From assembly GCA_947462335.1 (NCBI GenBank), contig OX381713.1, forward strand, positions 19,522,381 to 19,586,380: a stretch of 64,000 nt of DNA, written 5' to 3'. The translations under genes and the position numbers were made by a program. Under the pieces are notes generated by a model. It was not told the DNA's origin. It saw only the letters and a program-made list of their open reading frames with translations, and searched no databases. How positions within the stretch are numbered: position 1 is the stretch's first letter; each line of letters opens with the position of its first letter. The DNA comes from Harmothoe impar (lineage: Eukaryota; Annelida; Polychaeta; Phyllodocida; Polynoidae). Positions 11,029 through 24,389 of the stretch are shown one piece after another.

Positions 11029-12449
11029 ACACATACTAGAATGTTTTACCCCAAAACAAATAAATTGCTCTTGCTTGGTGTTCTGTTTAGTTAATCTTTG
11101 GTGTTCTGTATGAGATAATAGATTGAGATGCGTCTGCATAACCAAACCATGATCAGGCCTCTTGTTCAACTTCTTTTAATATGGGAACTTCCCCATCCGA
11201 AAAGCAGTTGATTAAACTTCACCTGAATCTGAACAAGATTTCAGGTAAAGCTCATGATGAAAGAATGTTAACAAAGTTCTCTCATGTTTGGAAAGCTTAC
11301 CCCCTGGAGATCTAAATCCTACATAGAATAGACATGTTAAAGAAGAGTTAACAGAATGGCTTGGAGAGATATTGAATAAAACATGGGGTAATTCCTCCTC
11401 AATACACACCTAAGGCCCTACCCGTTCCCTGTGACATGCTGAGCAAATTGGCAAGTCACAACAATCTAAATTCCAATAGCCTTATAGATCCATACCTTAT
11501 AGGAAGAAGGGTCTACAGGGCAAAGTTAAAGGTGATAACATATCATGCTGGATGACTATACTAGTGCTAAGATTGACTGACATCCATATACCAACCCCAC
11601 AAAACTGTTCACTTTTGAACCGTCTTTACATGCACAATAAGGATTGGTATTTAACCAGACACTTCCTAGGAGGTAGATTTACCAAGAATAAATGAAATAT
11701 CTTTAAAAAGGCAATCAGTGGAACATTGGTCCTCATGTTGGAGTACCTTGTGATAATACATAAGTGGAGGAGGTAATCAACAGAAGTGTACAATATTTGC
11801 TAAAAGGTCTGGTCTGACAACGGATAAACTAAAGCTCATCCCAGACCTGTCTGACACTGGGCTTTCCATACAAGGCTCGATCAAATACCAAGGATAAAGC
11901 ATGTCCCTCTGCAGGAACACAAATAAGACCTTTTCTGTATTAGTCTCTCCACACCAGCCACACATAGCCGGCAGTCATAATAGCTTATACTCACCAGATT
12001 GGTGCATAACATATTTTTGTAAGCTGGGTGAGGTCAGTTTTCAAAATCTGGCAAACGAGTAGGGACAAGCAATTTGCTCACATAAAAAAGATGCGAAGAA
12101 GAATCATCTTAGGTTCATGGTAATTCGAGGATCAAACACATAATTCCATAGTTTCCTAACAGAAATGTGACTTTATCATGGTCGATCTCATGATCCAGCA
12201 AATTTCAGTGGGTTGTGATTCGACGGCAAGGGCATAAATATTATTAAAGGTGTCTTTCTTCACTCTGGAAGTTTTCAGGTGAATTCTTCCTAAGAATCTC
12301 CAGTGGGAACCACAATACAAAGTCACTACTTGCTAAAGTGACTCACCAACTGTAATAATATCTACATAGTCCCCAATTTGGCACTTTGGATACATTCGGT
12401 CGTGCAAGTTTTTAATGTTGATGCCCCTTGGGTTGCGAATATTTCACAC
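11029..12449. other. Shared non-coding block
   Basis: Homologous to 36893-38990, apart from the unit-2-only segments 37864-38343 and 38722-38950. No supported gene is seen, except a doubtful retroelement relic at 11777-11965. The TTTTTAATGTTGA near 12408-12420 is the empty site for the element at 38722. Confidence 0.55.
11777..11965 (-). pseudogene. Possible LINE C-terminal relic with a CGWCG motif
   Basis: A 62-codon frame is open here and in unit 2 (37614-37802). It begins with a CGWCGETNTEK segment and ends LLANIVHFC. That faintly recalls the cysteine-containing tail found after the polymerase of some non-LTR retrotransposons. The two copies differ mainly by amino-acid-changing substitutions, about 11 in 62 residues. 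So there is no sign of selection, and the frame may be chance. Confidence 0.22.
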
Positions 12450-14075
12450 TTTCTTGAGGTGTCAGTTTTGTTTCAGCTGCCTGCATCGTATCAAGTGCAT
12501 TGCCATAAGCTATAGCTTCTGGTCGAGCAAGCACATGCCATAATTACATCAATGAAATTTGGTGGAACCTGTAAGTATAGTACTTTTTATCTTTCTATGA
12601 CAAATATATAGTAAATAGCAAATAAGTAAGATTATAATGTACCAGCGTCTTTAAAGGGTAGGATCTCTAGGAGTAGAGCATGTAGTTCATAACTCTGCCA
12701 CTAAACTGTGCTACTCAAATTCCAGATCGATTTTTACCTCACAAATTTTACACCAGAGGGCAAAAGTATGTGACCCAGCTGGTTTTGACCCCAATCCAAG
12801 TGATCCTTCAGATGTGGCTGTAAACAAGGCCTCATGCCCACCAAAGGCCTGCCAGTAGACTGAGTGTGCTAACAGCCTTCAGACATACACTGTAAAAAGT
12901 GTTCCTAATTTAAACACATAAATTTACCCAAACACATAAAAGTTTAACACTTTCACTGAATCTCAGAATTTAACCACTTTCTTCTGACAGCAGGTACAGG
13001 GATATGGCTGCTGGTGATGGGTGGGCCTACAAAGGTGAAGCAATAGTGGGCAAGGCCAGTTTGGCTGGCTCACTGGAATATTCTGGACAGCACTATCTAC
13101 TCATTATTGTTGACATTATCTAAATTACCATGGATGTTAAACAACAGTATAGCTACTGTATTTGACTAAGAAGGGCCTGTATATGGGGAAGACCTTGTAG
13201 AAGGAGTAGGAGAATAATACCAGTGGGCTAGCCAAACTGCCCTTGCCCACCATTTATCACTGTTGCAGCTCACCCATCACTGGTGGCCATATTCCTGCAC
13301 ATGTTTACAGAAAAAGAAAAAAAAGATTTTGCTATCAATATGTTTCAGTGAAAGTGTTTAAATTATATACACATTTTTTACAGTGTATGGGTGAAGGGTG
13401 CAATGAGCTGTGGGACCAGGTGATCATGCTGTCCTGGCCAGGTGACTTCAGTAGGGGGACCATAAATCAGGCTTTGCTTGGAATTAGATAGTCTATAAAA
13501 GAATGATAAAACTATAGCACCCTCTTAGATTTTATGATTACATATTGGCTTCTAGGTATACACATTGTGCAATGGTATCATTGTGTATAGATGTTCCTTT
13601 TTTACCCAAAATAGTAGCATGTGGCCTATTCAAGGGGGAGTATACCGTTTTCTTTGGGCACACTGGTGGCAGTCAGTACACTGGTGGGTATCACTAGTAC
13701 TCAATACTATACCACTGGCAGAGTGCAACTGCTGGTCACACCAGTGCAACTTGTCTAGACCAGAGGACTGCTGGAAAGGAACAACAAGCAAACTATTTGT
13801 TGGTTGCCTGAGCCTTTATAAATGGGGTACTGGTGCTGGGGAATACAGGCTCATAGGGCTAGGATATGCCTGCATGTGGTGGATTCTGTTAGGGGGATTC
13901 TAAATATAACTGAAGTGTTATATAAACTCAACAAGCCTGGCTGGGGTCTATATGATTTAGGCTGGGAGGTCCTAGCCTTTAATATTATATAGTTTTTAGA
14001 TGATAATCCCCTTTCAAATGACATCTTTTGGCGTATAAAGCAATACTTTTATATTAATGGTTGACATTACCCCTG
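12450..14075. other. Unit-1 segment replaced by unrelated DNA in unit 2
   Basis: The unit 2 counterpart is only about 415 bases (38990-39405) and does not align. The segment holds the foldback element 12888-13385. A 112-codon frame at 13565-13903 has no recognisable domain and is unlikely to be a gene. Otherwise nothing is recognised. Confidence 0.5.
12888..13385. mobile_element. Foldback TIR element, CACTGTAAAAA family
   Basis: The ends are CACTGTAAAAAGTGT and, on the other strand, CACTGTAAAAAATGTG. Imperfect inverted arms of about 190 bases continue inward. For example, GGGCAAGGCCAGTTTGGCT near 13048 pairs with the inverted AGCCAAACTGCCCTTGCCC near 13231. A loop of about 140 bases separates the arms. 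TA flanks both sides, a possible 2-base target duplication. No transposase is present. An element with similar ends lies at 56467-57130. Confidence 0.65.
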
Positions 14076-15318
14076 CTAATTAGATTTATTTCTTACATTT
14101 ATTCTGTGCTATAAATACATAATATGAGGGTATGATTACAACTAATAATAAACTGAATTATTCATGGCTTCCCTGATATAGTATGATAACACCATGGAAG
14201 AATTTATTTCTTTCTTCTTATGGCTATGTGCATACAGATAGAATTGCTGATCTTTTTGTCCTCATCTTGTCCATCAGTGGCTATAGAGGGAAATCTAAAA
14301 TTTCAATTACAGTCAGTGTATGACCTAAAAGATAACACACTAATGTTTAGGCCATGAAGGGAGAGAGAGGCTGATATCAGAAGCAATAAAATCAATCTTA
14401 TCCCATATTCACTCGAAACATCACTATTTACCTACAGGTCAGGCCGGAACCGCAATATAGGTCAAGCTTTTATTTTTTTTCACTCGCAGAATTGTAGGCT
14501 GCATTTCGCGCAACTCTGTCTCATGAGATATGACCCAAGATCTGTCTAAAGCCAATCATGACTATCTTCACTGAGGCCATTTTGAGTAGATGGTAATTAT
14601 AGTGTTATCCTATCAAAGTATAGACTACCTAATTGAGTCTACGCGTTTACTGTCAAGGGACCCTGCCCAGAGGCACCTCAGGTGCCATGAGGCAGGGTCC
14701 AGAGACAGGGTGACTTGGTCAGGGGGCTTCTTGCAGGCGCGTCGTCATTAAATACGGCTCTGACAACAACAAAAAGTCAAGATAATTCAAGATAAAGCAT
14801 GATTATTCTAGATAACTGACCGTAATCCATGAGATTCTCACTGTACCGTATGCGGATTTGCTGTAGCCATGGACACTGTGCCATCTCCGAGATACACGTC
14901 ATGAATTCAACAGTCTGTGCTTGGTCCCGTAACCAAGTCACGCCACTTGGTCTATAGGCACCAATGGCCAAGTCACTGCCATGAGTGTTAGAACTAGAGA
15001 TAACAACATGTATCCACTGGTTGGGACATGCAAAATACATTATGTTGACACTGTTATGACTATAAAACACTTTTTTAATGTACATCATTTATATTATTGT
15101 AAAAACAAAAGGTTAAGACATGGACTAATGAAGTGTTGCACAGAAAAAGCTTTACTGTTAGACAATCAAACACATCCAAGATAATTTTGATAAGTCTCTT
15201 ATAAACTTCTCCCTCATCACTCAGTCTTACCTGTTATTCTTTGGGAAGCATAACGGAGATAATACATTTAAGATAAGAGCAGAATAACCATGAACTGTTA
15301 CTTCTTCCTTTCAGACAC
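14076..15318. other. Shared non-coding block
   Basis: Homologous to 39406-40733. A frame of about 80 codons is open on the minus strand in both units (14777-15088 and 40254-40523). Its copies share only about 70% of residues, at about 88% nucleotide identity, so coding constraint is unlikely. No gene is called. Confidence 0.55.
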
Positions 15319-15755
15319 TGAATACTTTTTCAGGCCTTATTTTCTTAAATGGTAGCTACAGTTCTAATGAGACCCTGCTAGTTTGCATCAGCATATTCAA
15401 GTTATTAATATCTATAAACAAAATAGTTCTGTGTGACATCAAGGACCTTATAAGTGGGTATGTTTGGAGCAATATCTAAGATTATTTGAAGCCATTTAAT
15501 GAAGAAAATAAATATTTTCCCAGCCCATTGAATGTGGCCACATCGTATTCAATGGGGGGGCATTGAATACGGCCCTTCAGTGCTAAAGCCTAGGAAATCT
15601 TGTATTTGAAAAAAAGATAAACTGTAGTATCATATCATGCTGCACATGATGATCACTCTATATGGAACCAATGACACAATCTATGACAATAAAATACTGA
15701 TTATCAGCGAGAAAATTAGAAAATGCTATATACCTGATCCTAGCTACATTCACAC
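15319..15755. other. Unit-1-only segment
   Basis: Absent from unit 2, where TCAGACACT runs directly into ATCAGTGAGTCAGGAC (about 46620-46640). It includes one copy of a dispersed repeat at 15484-15607. No gene is seen. Confidence 0.5.
15484..15607 (+). repeat. Dispersed 120-bp repeat, copy 1
   Basis: Matches 21066-21190 in the same orientation, with the shared cores TTTGAAGCCATTTAATGAA, TATTCAATGGGGGGG and GCATTGAATA. Short ATTGAATAC and GTATTCAAT segments give it some foldback character. Both copies lie in segments missing from unit 2, so it is probably a small transposable element. Confidence 0.6.
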
Positions 15756-18754
15756 AAAGTCAACAAACCATCAGTGAGTCAGGACCCTAGCTGCTGCGAC
15801 ACGTTACCTTAATTTGATACAAGACCTAGGATCTCCTGAGGTTATTCAGTTCACTTTATTGCTGTCGGATATTGCCCCTTAAGGGATGATTGTGTGTGGG
15901 GAGCAGCTTCCAATAGTTCTCAGCAATTTTTTAGCACCATCTTGGCAAATTGGTGTCTCTCAATGAGCATACCACATGTTCCTTACAAAAGAGCTAAATC
16001 ACATTTTTTATTTGAAGGTGATAATTATTGATTTATAGTTTGGACTTTTCTCAACCAGGGCTCATTGTATCTAGCATTATCCCTATACTGGGAAGTTAAC
16101 AGTCACAGTGTACATATCTTTCATCATGATGGCCCTGATAGGCTTGCATTGTGCAAACCCAATGTGTTAAGATTTGCTGGCAGTCAGAACACTGTTCATT
16201 ACAAGCCTCCTCACGATAATGCATGTTAGGTGCAGCATTAGTCCACTGAGACAAGACCGACTGCTGATAGTTGCTATCACCACTGCAACTAGCCTGATGG
16301 TCAACAAGTTTTCTGGAAAGTAGTTTTTTTGTTAACCTGGTTTGTGTTAATATGAAGCAAGCCCAAGATATTTTAGGGTGACTTATTAGCGAGAATTATT
16401 TATATTACAAAACACACATTCAAGGTCAGGCAAAGCAAACCTTTTGCCTGATGTCCATGAATTAGGGACAGATTTTCCAACTCAATAATAATATTATAAT
16501 TGAACCAAGATGGAATAGTATCATGAGACTATGACGTCAACAATTCTAGTTTGAAAGATACATCAATAAGCAAGAACAGTAGGTTTTTTAGGCACCCCAG
16601 CTCCCTCCAGCATAAGCCTAAGTATACTGGTGAATTACTAATAGTATAGATTACCCCTTATCTTATTGTGGTCATTAGTCTATCTACAGGTGTTTGTTCA
16701 ATGAAAATGTGTTATTCTATCTTAAGTTTTGTCCATCAAATTCGAAAGCAGAAAGGAATATATGTACATAGACGATTATTCAAAACCAAAGAAGATCAAC
16801 CAAAAACCTTGTTTCTGCCCTCCCAGAAGTTGTATGAGTGTTACTTCATAGATGAGATGGATTGGTGAACATAATACTAAATGAAATTCAAACCAGGCAT
16901 ACTAGGATGTGGGCATCAGGGATCAGAATAAAATACAAGTCTAACATTATACATGAGCTTCGCATCATGAATAACCTTTCCCAATATGGTATTCCCCAAT
17001 AGTTAATGCATGCCATAATACCCCTGTCAACAATAAACTACACCAGCCATCACAAATTTGTTAGCGGACACAGAGGCCTGCCTGACAGTCGAATTACACC
17101 ACTTTGTTTGCCCAGGCACAACACAGCAACATGATGGGTTACCATTCCTCTGGGACAATTTTCAGACCCAAGACAACTTACCTACAATGTCTTATGGCAC
17201 AATTGAGTAGGCAATTGTATTTATGACCTCCTTGCATGTGTGGATCTAGCAGAGTGTTTTCTGACATTGATCTCTATCCTAGTGTGCAGTACTTTATGTC
17301 TACTATACAATATTGTGTTTTATTTTTCATGGAATGGGGAAGCGCTAATGTTTTAAAAAAGGAGCACTGTATTTTGCCTCTCCATTGAATAACCACCACC
17401 AGTATTCCATAATGCTTTTTCTCAACTTTAATCAATATAGGTAAAACACAAACACAAAGGAGCACAAGTTTTAGTGTGTTGAACATGAGTCACACATGGA
17501 AAAATGGCTGACGTCAAACTTGTCAAATAGCCCAGTCAACAGATAAAATTTTGCGGCCCTTTGTCAATTTATTCTCACATATATGGATAAAGGGAGATTC
17601 ATTCTGTCACTAAACGATGTAGCTATGCAGTGTGAAGAATCTCTACAACATATTAATGTCTCAAGAGAAAATATATTGTCTTTGATTTATTCATCTTAAG
17701 ATTCACAAATCAAATTTATGGTTAGAAGAAGCTAGCACATTTTTATGAGTAGTTACATTTGAATGGACAAAAAAATATAGGTCCTTTGCACATCCTTTTC
17801 AAGTCTGAAAGTGACCAGAAGTAACAGTGTTTATGCTCATTCCGACTTTTGCCTACAAGTCTGTCCGCATTGGCTACAGAACTATTCCCCCTCCATGTAA
17901 TCACATTTCTGCCAAGTAAGTTGTATATTAATTTTTGTTGAAAGCATTGGGAAGCTACTATAACAGGTAAATCTCACATTATTTTCATCATTTTCCAACA
18001 TCGCAGGATGAATGTGTGTGGCGGTTGTCTCGATATTGTCAAATCGCCTGCCTCTTCCAGAAATTTGTCTCATGGCCTCTCATCAACAGGACGTTGTATA
18101 AAAATAATGTTTCAGAATTATGACTACAACAGTATTATAGAAATAGAATGTAGAATTCATTTTATATATTACTGGGACAATGACATGTTGTTCCATGGAC
18201 CATGGCCATCACAGGCCGTACAGTAAGACAAACCGATGTGTTACAGTGTTGTAGTTATCACTTTTGGACATGCCACATTGCCCGCTATACCTGCACCTCT
18301 AAGTGCCTTACATGGGACCTGGGTCAGCATATATGTCAGACAGTGGCATCACATCATGTCTAACATGTCCAACGGCTGTTATCTTTTATCTTTCCCCAAA
18401 CACACCATAATGGAAAAAGGGTTTGTATGAGGGATGGTTTGCATTTATTAGCCCTATATGTAATGGGAGATACATCTCTTACTCTTACAAATGATTGAAA
18501 GGCATCAAAAATCACCAGAAAATATGGTAGAGAGCTGCTTATATAGAAACTAGCATTAATAATTGTGCCAGAAGTTGTCAATCAAGGGTGTAAATGCTGT
18601 ATCTATAATGTATGAAACAGTGGAATGATATAGAGGAAAAAGGTAAATATAAGGTTCATTTTGGGCCAATAAAAAATGTAAAAGTTAAAGTCGACACACA
18701 TTGAGAATAGACTACTCTGTGATTTCAAGGAACATTATTGCAGGGTACACTAAG
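15756..18754. other. Shared non-coding block with a unit-1-specific tail
   Basis: 15756-17640 aligns with 46626-48345. From about 17640 to 18750 unit 1 has about 1.1 kb where unit 2 has about 110 unrelated bases. I find no terminal repeats or recognisable domain in that extra DNA. The short frames there are not supported. Confidence 0.5.
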
Positions 18755-20818
18755 GTTGCCTGCTTGAACCCCCAGGTAATACCAGGTGGACCAAACTCAC
18801 TCCCAACACAATGTGGTTATTATCAGGTTCTTATGTGGAGATCATATTTTTCGAGCTTATAATGATGGACTTATACAAAACTTGTGCAGGAGTGTAGAGT
18901 ACATCAGTGTCAGCCACTCACATCATCCCTGTCACGCAAAGAGTATTGCAATGTGGGTGAGGGGCTGACCTCAAACTACCGTCAACCCGCACAGTTAACT
19001 TTAGCACAGTTTACCTCTAGACAGATATTATAGCTATAGCAATGAATAGTTACGACAGTAGACAGATATAGCTAAAGCAATAATTATAGTTACAGCTCTT
19101 GATACAAAGGTATTTGCCAAAAGAGATTCCAATCAGGGTATGAAATGTAATGATTTAATTTGTATCATGTACTCCTCTAAGTGCTATTAATCAACATGAG
19201 TAGATCAACTCTTGTATCTCTCTGTGAATAAAAATCCACATGCTGTACACCCCAACATATAGCAAGAACCCTGGGTAGAGACCTATAGGTGACCATGAAA
19301 TCAGGATTCTCCTAGCAGGAGATGTGTTAGGAACCCAGCATGACTTCTCTTATTGGAATTTATCAACTGGGCCCAGTGAAATGAGCGGCCACATGCCTGC
19401 TCTTGGTTGCACTCCTTTAAAAGGCTGCCTCATTTTCAGCACACAATACACAGAGTTCTATGACACCAGACTCACTCATCCTGTTTTGTGGAATGACCAC
19501 TCTGTATTTTATACAGCTATTCTATGGTACAGCTGTAAAAGCATCCTACCCTACTGAGGTAGTAGTACACCGTTTCTAATAGCACAATGGATAAGTAGTG
19601 ATGTAGGGTGACCAATAGCGTTTACCAATACAGGTTGGCCCCACATGAGTTAAAGCAGACAGACTAACTAGCTGCACAAATTAAGAAAATAATAAATGGA
19701 GTAGGATATTAACCGTACAATATGAGTCCAAAATACAACTATTTCCATCAGACAGGTTTATGAATATCATAATTATTAGCAGTATATCAGTAGGGTACTT
19801 TCTAATATGGTGGAGCTGTTATTAACATCGGCTATGCTTATAAGTTTTTGCCATGAGACATTGCAATGAAAAATATGCAAACAGTTTTCTGAGATATGAA
19901 TCATATTGATTCTTACTACCCAATACCACAGTTGGATGAACTCTGCTACTCAGCCATATCCATCTTGCTTTATTCCTGACTCCTGATACTGTGTATAAAA
20001 GCAGGCTGCCATTGCAATAGATTGGCCTGCTCCTGTCCCTATGGTTACTTTGTGGATATAGCATTAACTATTTATCCTCTTCCTGATATTGGACAACAAA
20101 ACGATTTCTCAGGACAAAGAAATCACCACACAGTTTGCTGTTACCTCAACAACATATGAATAATATTAGGCGTTGATGGTCTCTCCCATAGATCCTTGAG
20201 ATCTTTCAGATTCTGGCAAGGACAGTTTTATTGAAAAGGGTTAGCAATGTTTCAATATCCAGCCAGTTTCCAATAGATCCAGTTTGGCTACCAGAATTTC
20301 ACTTTCATGTTATATATGAGAAGCCATTAAAAAAGCATTTTTGAGAATTCTATTTAAAGAGGTCCTTAGCCGGTATCATTAGACCAGGTATTCGGGCATG
20401 ATCAAAAACTGATTATTTTGTTAAGAAATTGAAATATTCAGATGTTCTTTAAAATGCACATTCAACCTATTTTACTTTTGAGCATTACACCAGGAGGCCT
20501 CCCAATCATCCCTTATCTGAGAATCGGGCATCCTCTAGTAGAATCAACAATATAGGAATAAAAGAATAGGGCTTTTTTGCGTGATCCCAATAGTTTTTAT
20601 TTAGGGAGCAATACAAACAAAGTATGATTAAGCATGATGTTTCCATATTCAAGCATTGTTTCTATTGCCATAGCATCGCTCTTACTTTTAAGAGAGGGGG
20701 CAAACCTATGTCAGGGAAATTAAGACCATGGACAAAGTATCTTGTAAAAGAGCCGTATACAAGCACACCATCTATTCAAATTCAACTAAAGGTCACAGGT
20801 ACTGACATTTAAAAGTGT
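18755..20818. other. Shared non-coding block
   Basis: Homologous to 48450-51045, interrupted in unit 2 by the TTAA-bounded segment 50143-50530. The GTTAAG near 20420 is the likely empty site. No gene is seen. Confidence 0.55.
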
Positions 20819-20907
20819 CTACCCCTTGCTACCCCTTGTTATAGCGCTAGACATATTTTACCATTATGTATATTGGCCATACCTTTGGTGAGCATTGAAT
20901 ATATAGA

Positions 20908-21056
20908 CAAATGCCAATGCCCATTGATACCATCTCTGTTGTATTTCACGAGTGGGGGCTGGGTTAGTATCCCATGAAGCTGCAGGCTGAGTGGGATGTG
21001 CTCCAGCCCCCACAAGTAATACATCAGAGAGGTATCAATGTAGTTGGCATTTGCAT
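20908..21056. repeat. Long imperfect hairpin
   Basis: Arms of about 60 bases flank a short loop near 20976-20990. Pairs include TTGATACCATCTCTG with CAGAGAGGTATCAA, GTGGGGGCTGG with CCAGCCCCCAC, and ATCCCA with TGGGAT. The structure is missing from unit 2. It could be a small MITE or a precursor-like RNA hairpin. No terminal duplication is clear. Confidence 0.6.
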
Positions 21057-21065
21057 TTAATTTTT

Positions 21066-21190
21066 TCATTTGAAGCCATTTAATGAAAGACACATTTTAT
21101 TCCCCCATTAAATACGGGCACATTATATTCAATGGGGGGGGCATTGAATAGGGCCTTCCAATGCTTAAGCATATAGGAGATCTTGTATTT
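21066..21190 (+). repeat. Dispersed 120-bp repeat, copy 2
   Basis: Second copy of the repeat at 15484-15607. It adjoins the hairpin above, so the two may belong to one larger inserted unit that unit 2 lacks (20819-21428). Confidence 0.55.
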
Positions 21191-21345
21191 CCAAGTATTT
21201 ATCAAAGAATAACTGGGAAACAACACCCTATCTGTCTGTCAATTTCTGCATCGTAGAGTGTGACAGGTATCCCTTAGTTCTAGAAAGGACTGAGATAGGC
21301 AGGAATAGGTAGGTGGATGGGTTATGATGAGCTCCGGTGAGTGTG

Positions 21346-21420
21346 TGAGGGAGGGAGTGAGGGAGGGAGGGAGCGAGGGAGGGAGGGAGGGAGGGAGGGA
21401 GGGAGGGAGGGAGGGAGGGA
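21346..21420 (+). repeat. GGGA microsatellite
   Basis: About 75 bases of GGGA tetranucleotide with a few variants (GAGTGAG, GAGCGAG). The proline/serine-rich minus-strand frames across it are repeat artefacts. Absent from unit 2. Confidence 0.9.
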
Positions 21421-21428
21421 ATAAAGTT

Positions 21429-24389
21429 TCCCATACATGCCAGGGCATTCCTGCCAAGTTAAATTTTTAAAAAGGGACTAAAGGTTTGCTTTAATTTTGA
21501 ATAATGTGATAAACTAAAAGTATCATCAGACTCAAGCTATCCTTTATAGTCCATGGTGTTTAATAACTGAATGGGATGATGAATGCAGACAGGGGTAGGG
21601 TCTACTCAATCAAATGATAAAGTGCAGTCAGTGTCAGAGGCCTTGCAGACCTCAGATAATCATTAATAAAAGGCCATAGCTCATGTCTTTTTGTTATCCA
21701 ATGTTTGGATACTCGTTTTCATACACTCATACAAATCTCTAACAAGGTTGTCGGAAATAGATATGTCCTGCCCCTTTTTTATGCCTGTCATATCAATGGA
21801 CACATTTCCATAACTTTGCTGAGCATTGCAGATCAAATTAAGCCAAGACAAGAATTGTCATAATGAATCTAGATTCTTCAGGTACATGTCATTCCCTCCC
21901 CTATCCCAGTATAATCATGTTAAAGAAATACCAAGGCGATAATATAATTTGGGGTACTAGGCTATGCAAGAATTATAGTACTATGTGTCATGATCTATCC
22001 AAGAAACAGAGCTGCTTTCTATATAAGGCTGCTTCCCATACAAGATATACCGGCTGCCTAAGGGGTTGTTTTATTGGGTACACACTCCCTCTGCCTGATC
22101 ACTTCTCATCCAGGCCAATACTACTTCTGCCTTAACAATAGGAACCTTGCAATGTCAATTCAAGGGAGATGATATATGGGGAAATTCAATCAGGCAGTTG
22201 TTTGCTTTCTGACTATTTGCATCAGCCTTGTTTGTGATAGGGTAAGTAAATAGCTCTATCATACATAGAATGGGAATGCCCATACATTCCAGAGCATTCC
22301 ATACCAGTAACGCAAAAGACTAGGGCTTTTCTGATATACTGACAAATAATCAGACTAAAGCAATTGTTCTCGGTTGGATTCCAGCATTGCTAATGACTTA
22401 ATGGAATGCTGGATGCAGACAGAGATAGGGGGTAATTAAATGAAATAGGATGAGTGCAATCAGTGCAAGGTCTATAGCAAATTTGATCTTACCACAGGCT
22501 GTTGTGTCATCTAACTTTCAAAGATAGCTGAAGTCATTGATCAATTTATATTATCGATGGCAACTTCTGCTTTTTCTTCCAACTTAAATTGTAAAAAGAC
22601 AGTGTTCTTTGTCTCTTCCATTAGAGGTAAAATTGCTTGGTCTAAACAATCTATCTAATCGATCTGCACAAGTGTGGATTCTACCTGGGACTCCAAGATG
22701 TGCATAAACAATGCCTAGCGAAACTCAAGCTTGAGATTTCTTTTATCAGCTTTGATGTAATTGAGAAACATTATTTTATAATTGGTGTATAGTAGCCATG
22801 CACATTGATCTCCAATGTAATCAAACAAGTATCAGGAGCTGCATTCTGATAGCTTCCTATCCAGAAATTGGATCAACTCGGCCATAGATGTGAGTGGAAT
22901 CAACGCTTTAGGTAAAATGAGAACTTGTCTATCAACCATCCGAATACTTTTTACATATTTGACTTAAATTGTTATTGTATATAATGTAGTCATACATACC
23001 TCTCTCCCAAAAATGTATAATTATTGTGTTGCGATGAATTGTTTAGGCAAAAATACGGATGCTCAAAGGGAACCTGATTAGGTTTCAAAGGTTTTTCATT
23101 TTCTTCTCAATTTTAGAGTCATTGGTAGTCATAAGGACTAGCTTCACAACTTTCCTATTCTAATCCCCAGCTTATGCCCACTTCAGAGCTTTTTATTGAT
23201 TTTTGTTAGCCCTCTCCTTGTATATATCGAAGCATTCAGATACAACATCCCCTCCATTTCAGAAAAAAGCAAAAGCTTGTGTAAGTATGAGCACCTTTAT
23301 TCAACCAACGGTATCTGTAGAAACAGGCACTCTGCTTCCTATTGCCTCTACTTAGTGGCCGGAATATATATTGATGCAATTACCAAGATAGAAAGAGACC
23401 TGGGAATCATCTGTATCCACTGGAAGGGGACTTGCCACCTTCCTTCATCAGTGAGTAGCCATCATCTCAGTGTCTGGCAGAACTGACAAATCTATGCAGG
23501 AGACTAATAAATGACATAAGTTCTACTCTCCACCTCAAATATGTGTACATACAACCAATTAATATGAAGTCTGCTGTTTCTTATGGTGGATATTTGATTC
23601 TTTCAGGAAATCATGGCAGCACAACAGGCTAATAGGTAATTGGTTGACTCTTGAAAATAAGTGTATATCTATAGTTGTTGTTGTGTACAATAATAAACTC
23701 TATGGTTATAGTTACAGTTTTATTTGAATGGTAACCTATGTGTCCCGAAAGGACACAAAGGTGTAAAAACAGTTGCAGATATAGGGGAGAACTGACCAAC
23801 ATGATTATTGCCCTTCTAGTTTTAACAATTGTAAATAGCAAGTTGGTGTGATTGTCAGTTGAAATTCCACAAAAAATGCATATTTATAATATTGCCTTTT
23901 CAATATCCTGTACACAAAGATTAATTAGGCCTACAGTTTTGGTTTCTGGAGAGTGAATTGCTTGCTGTTGGTAGTCCATTAGAGAATTGTTTTCAGGATT
24001 TCTATACATCAGATTTCTAGAGTGATTTTTTTAAACTTTTTATTCTTAGTCATCAGGAAAGATCAGGATCTATGTGGGCCAAAATACATCAGTTAGAATA
24101 GAATCCATGCACTTGCTATTAATCAAAGAGTCACGTTCATTCCAAACCTTCCAATCATTATTTGACTATAACAACTTCTAGGAAAACTATCTTGTACACC
24201 CTTGGTGAGAATGCTGCTGTATATAGCATCGTGTGGGAAGAATTAGCATTGAAAACACGCGATCAGCAGGCACAGGAAATAAATCAGCATCTCCACTTGT
24301 ACCTCCTGACCCCTCCTAGCATGTGCTGAATAATGCTGCTTTCTTCACCAGTATAGCTATTACTTCTAGGAATGTCTAAAGCCCCCCTC
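21429..24389. other. Shared non-coding block with traces of an older duplication
   Basis: Homologous to 51538-56466, where unit 2 has about 1.9 kb extra (52361-54240). Within this block, 21429-21640 resembles 22282-22470: CCATACATKCCAGRGCATTCC, then ACTAAAG, then ATGCAGACAG and GTGCAGTCAGTG-type segments. This points to an internal duplication older than the 24-kb one. No gene is seen. Confidence 0.5.

Noticed and set aside
13565..13903. A 112-codon plus-strand frame
   Set aside because: It is tryptophan- and cysteine-rich without a recognisable fold, lies in a unit-1-only repeat region and has no partner in unit 2.
14777..15088. A minus-strand frame of about 80 codons open in both units (partner at 40254-40523)
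   Set aside because: The copies share about 70% of residues at about 88% nucleotide identity, so substitutions mostly change amino acids. That argues against a constrained gene.
21228..21457. Proline/serine-rich minus-strand frames
   Set aside because: They are translations of the GGGA microsatellite.
23196..23486. A 96-codon plus-strand frame
   Set aside because: The homologous stretch in unit 2 (about 55225-55560) is broken by stops and indels, and no domain is recognisable.
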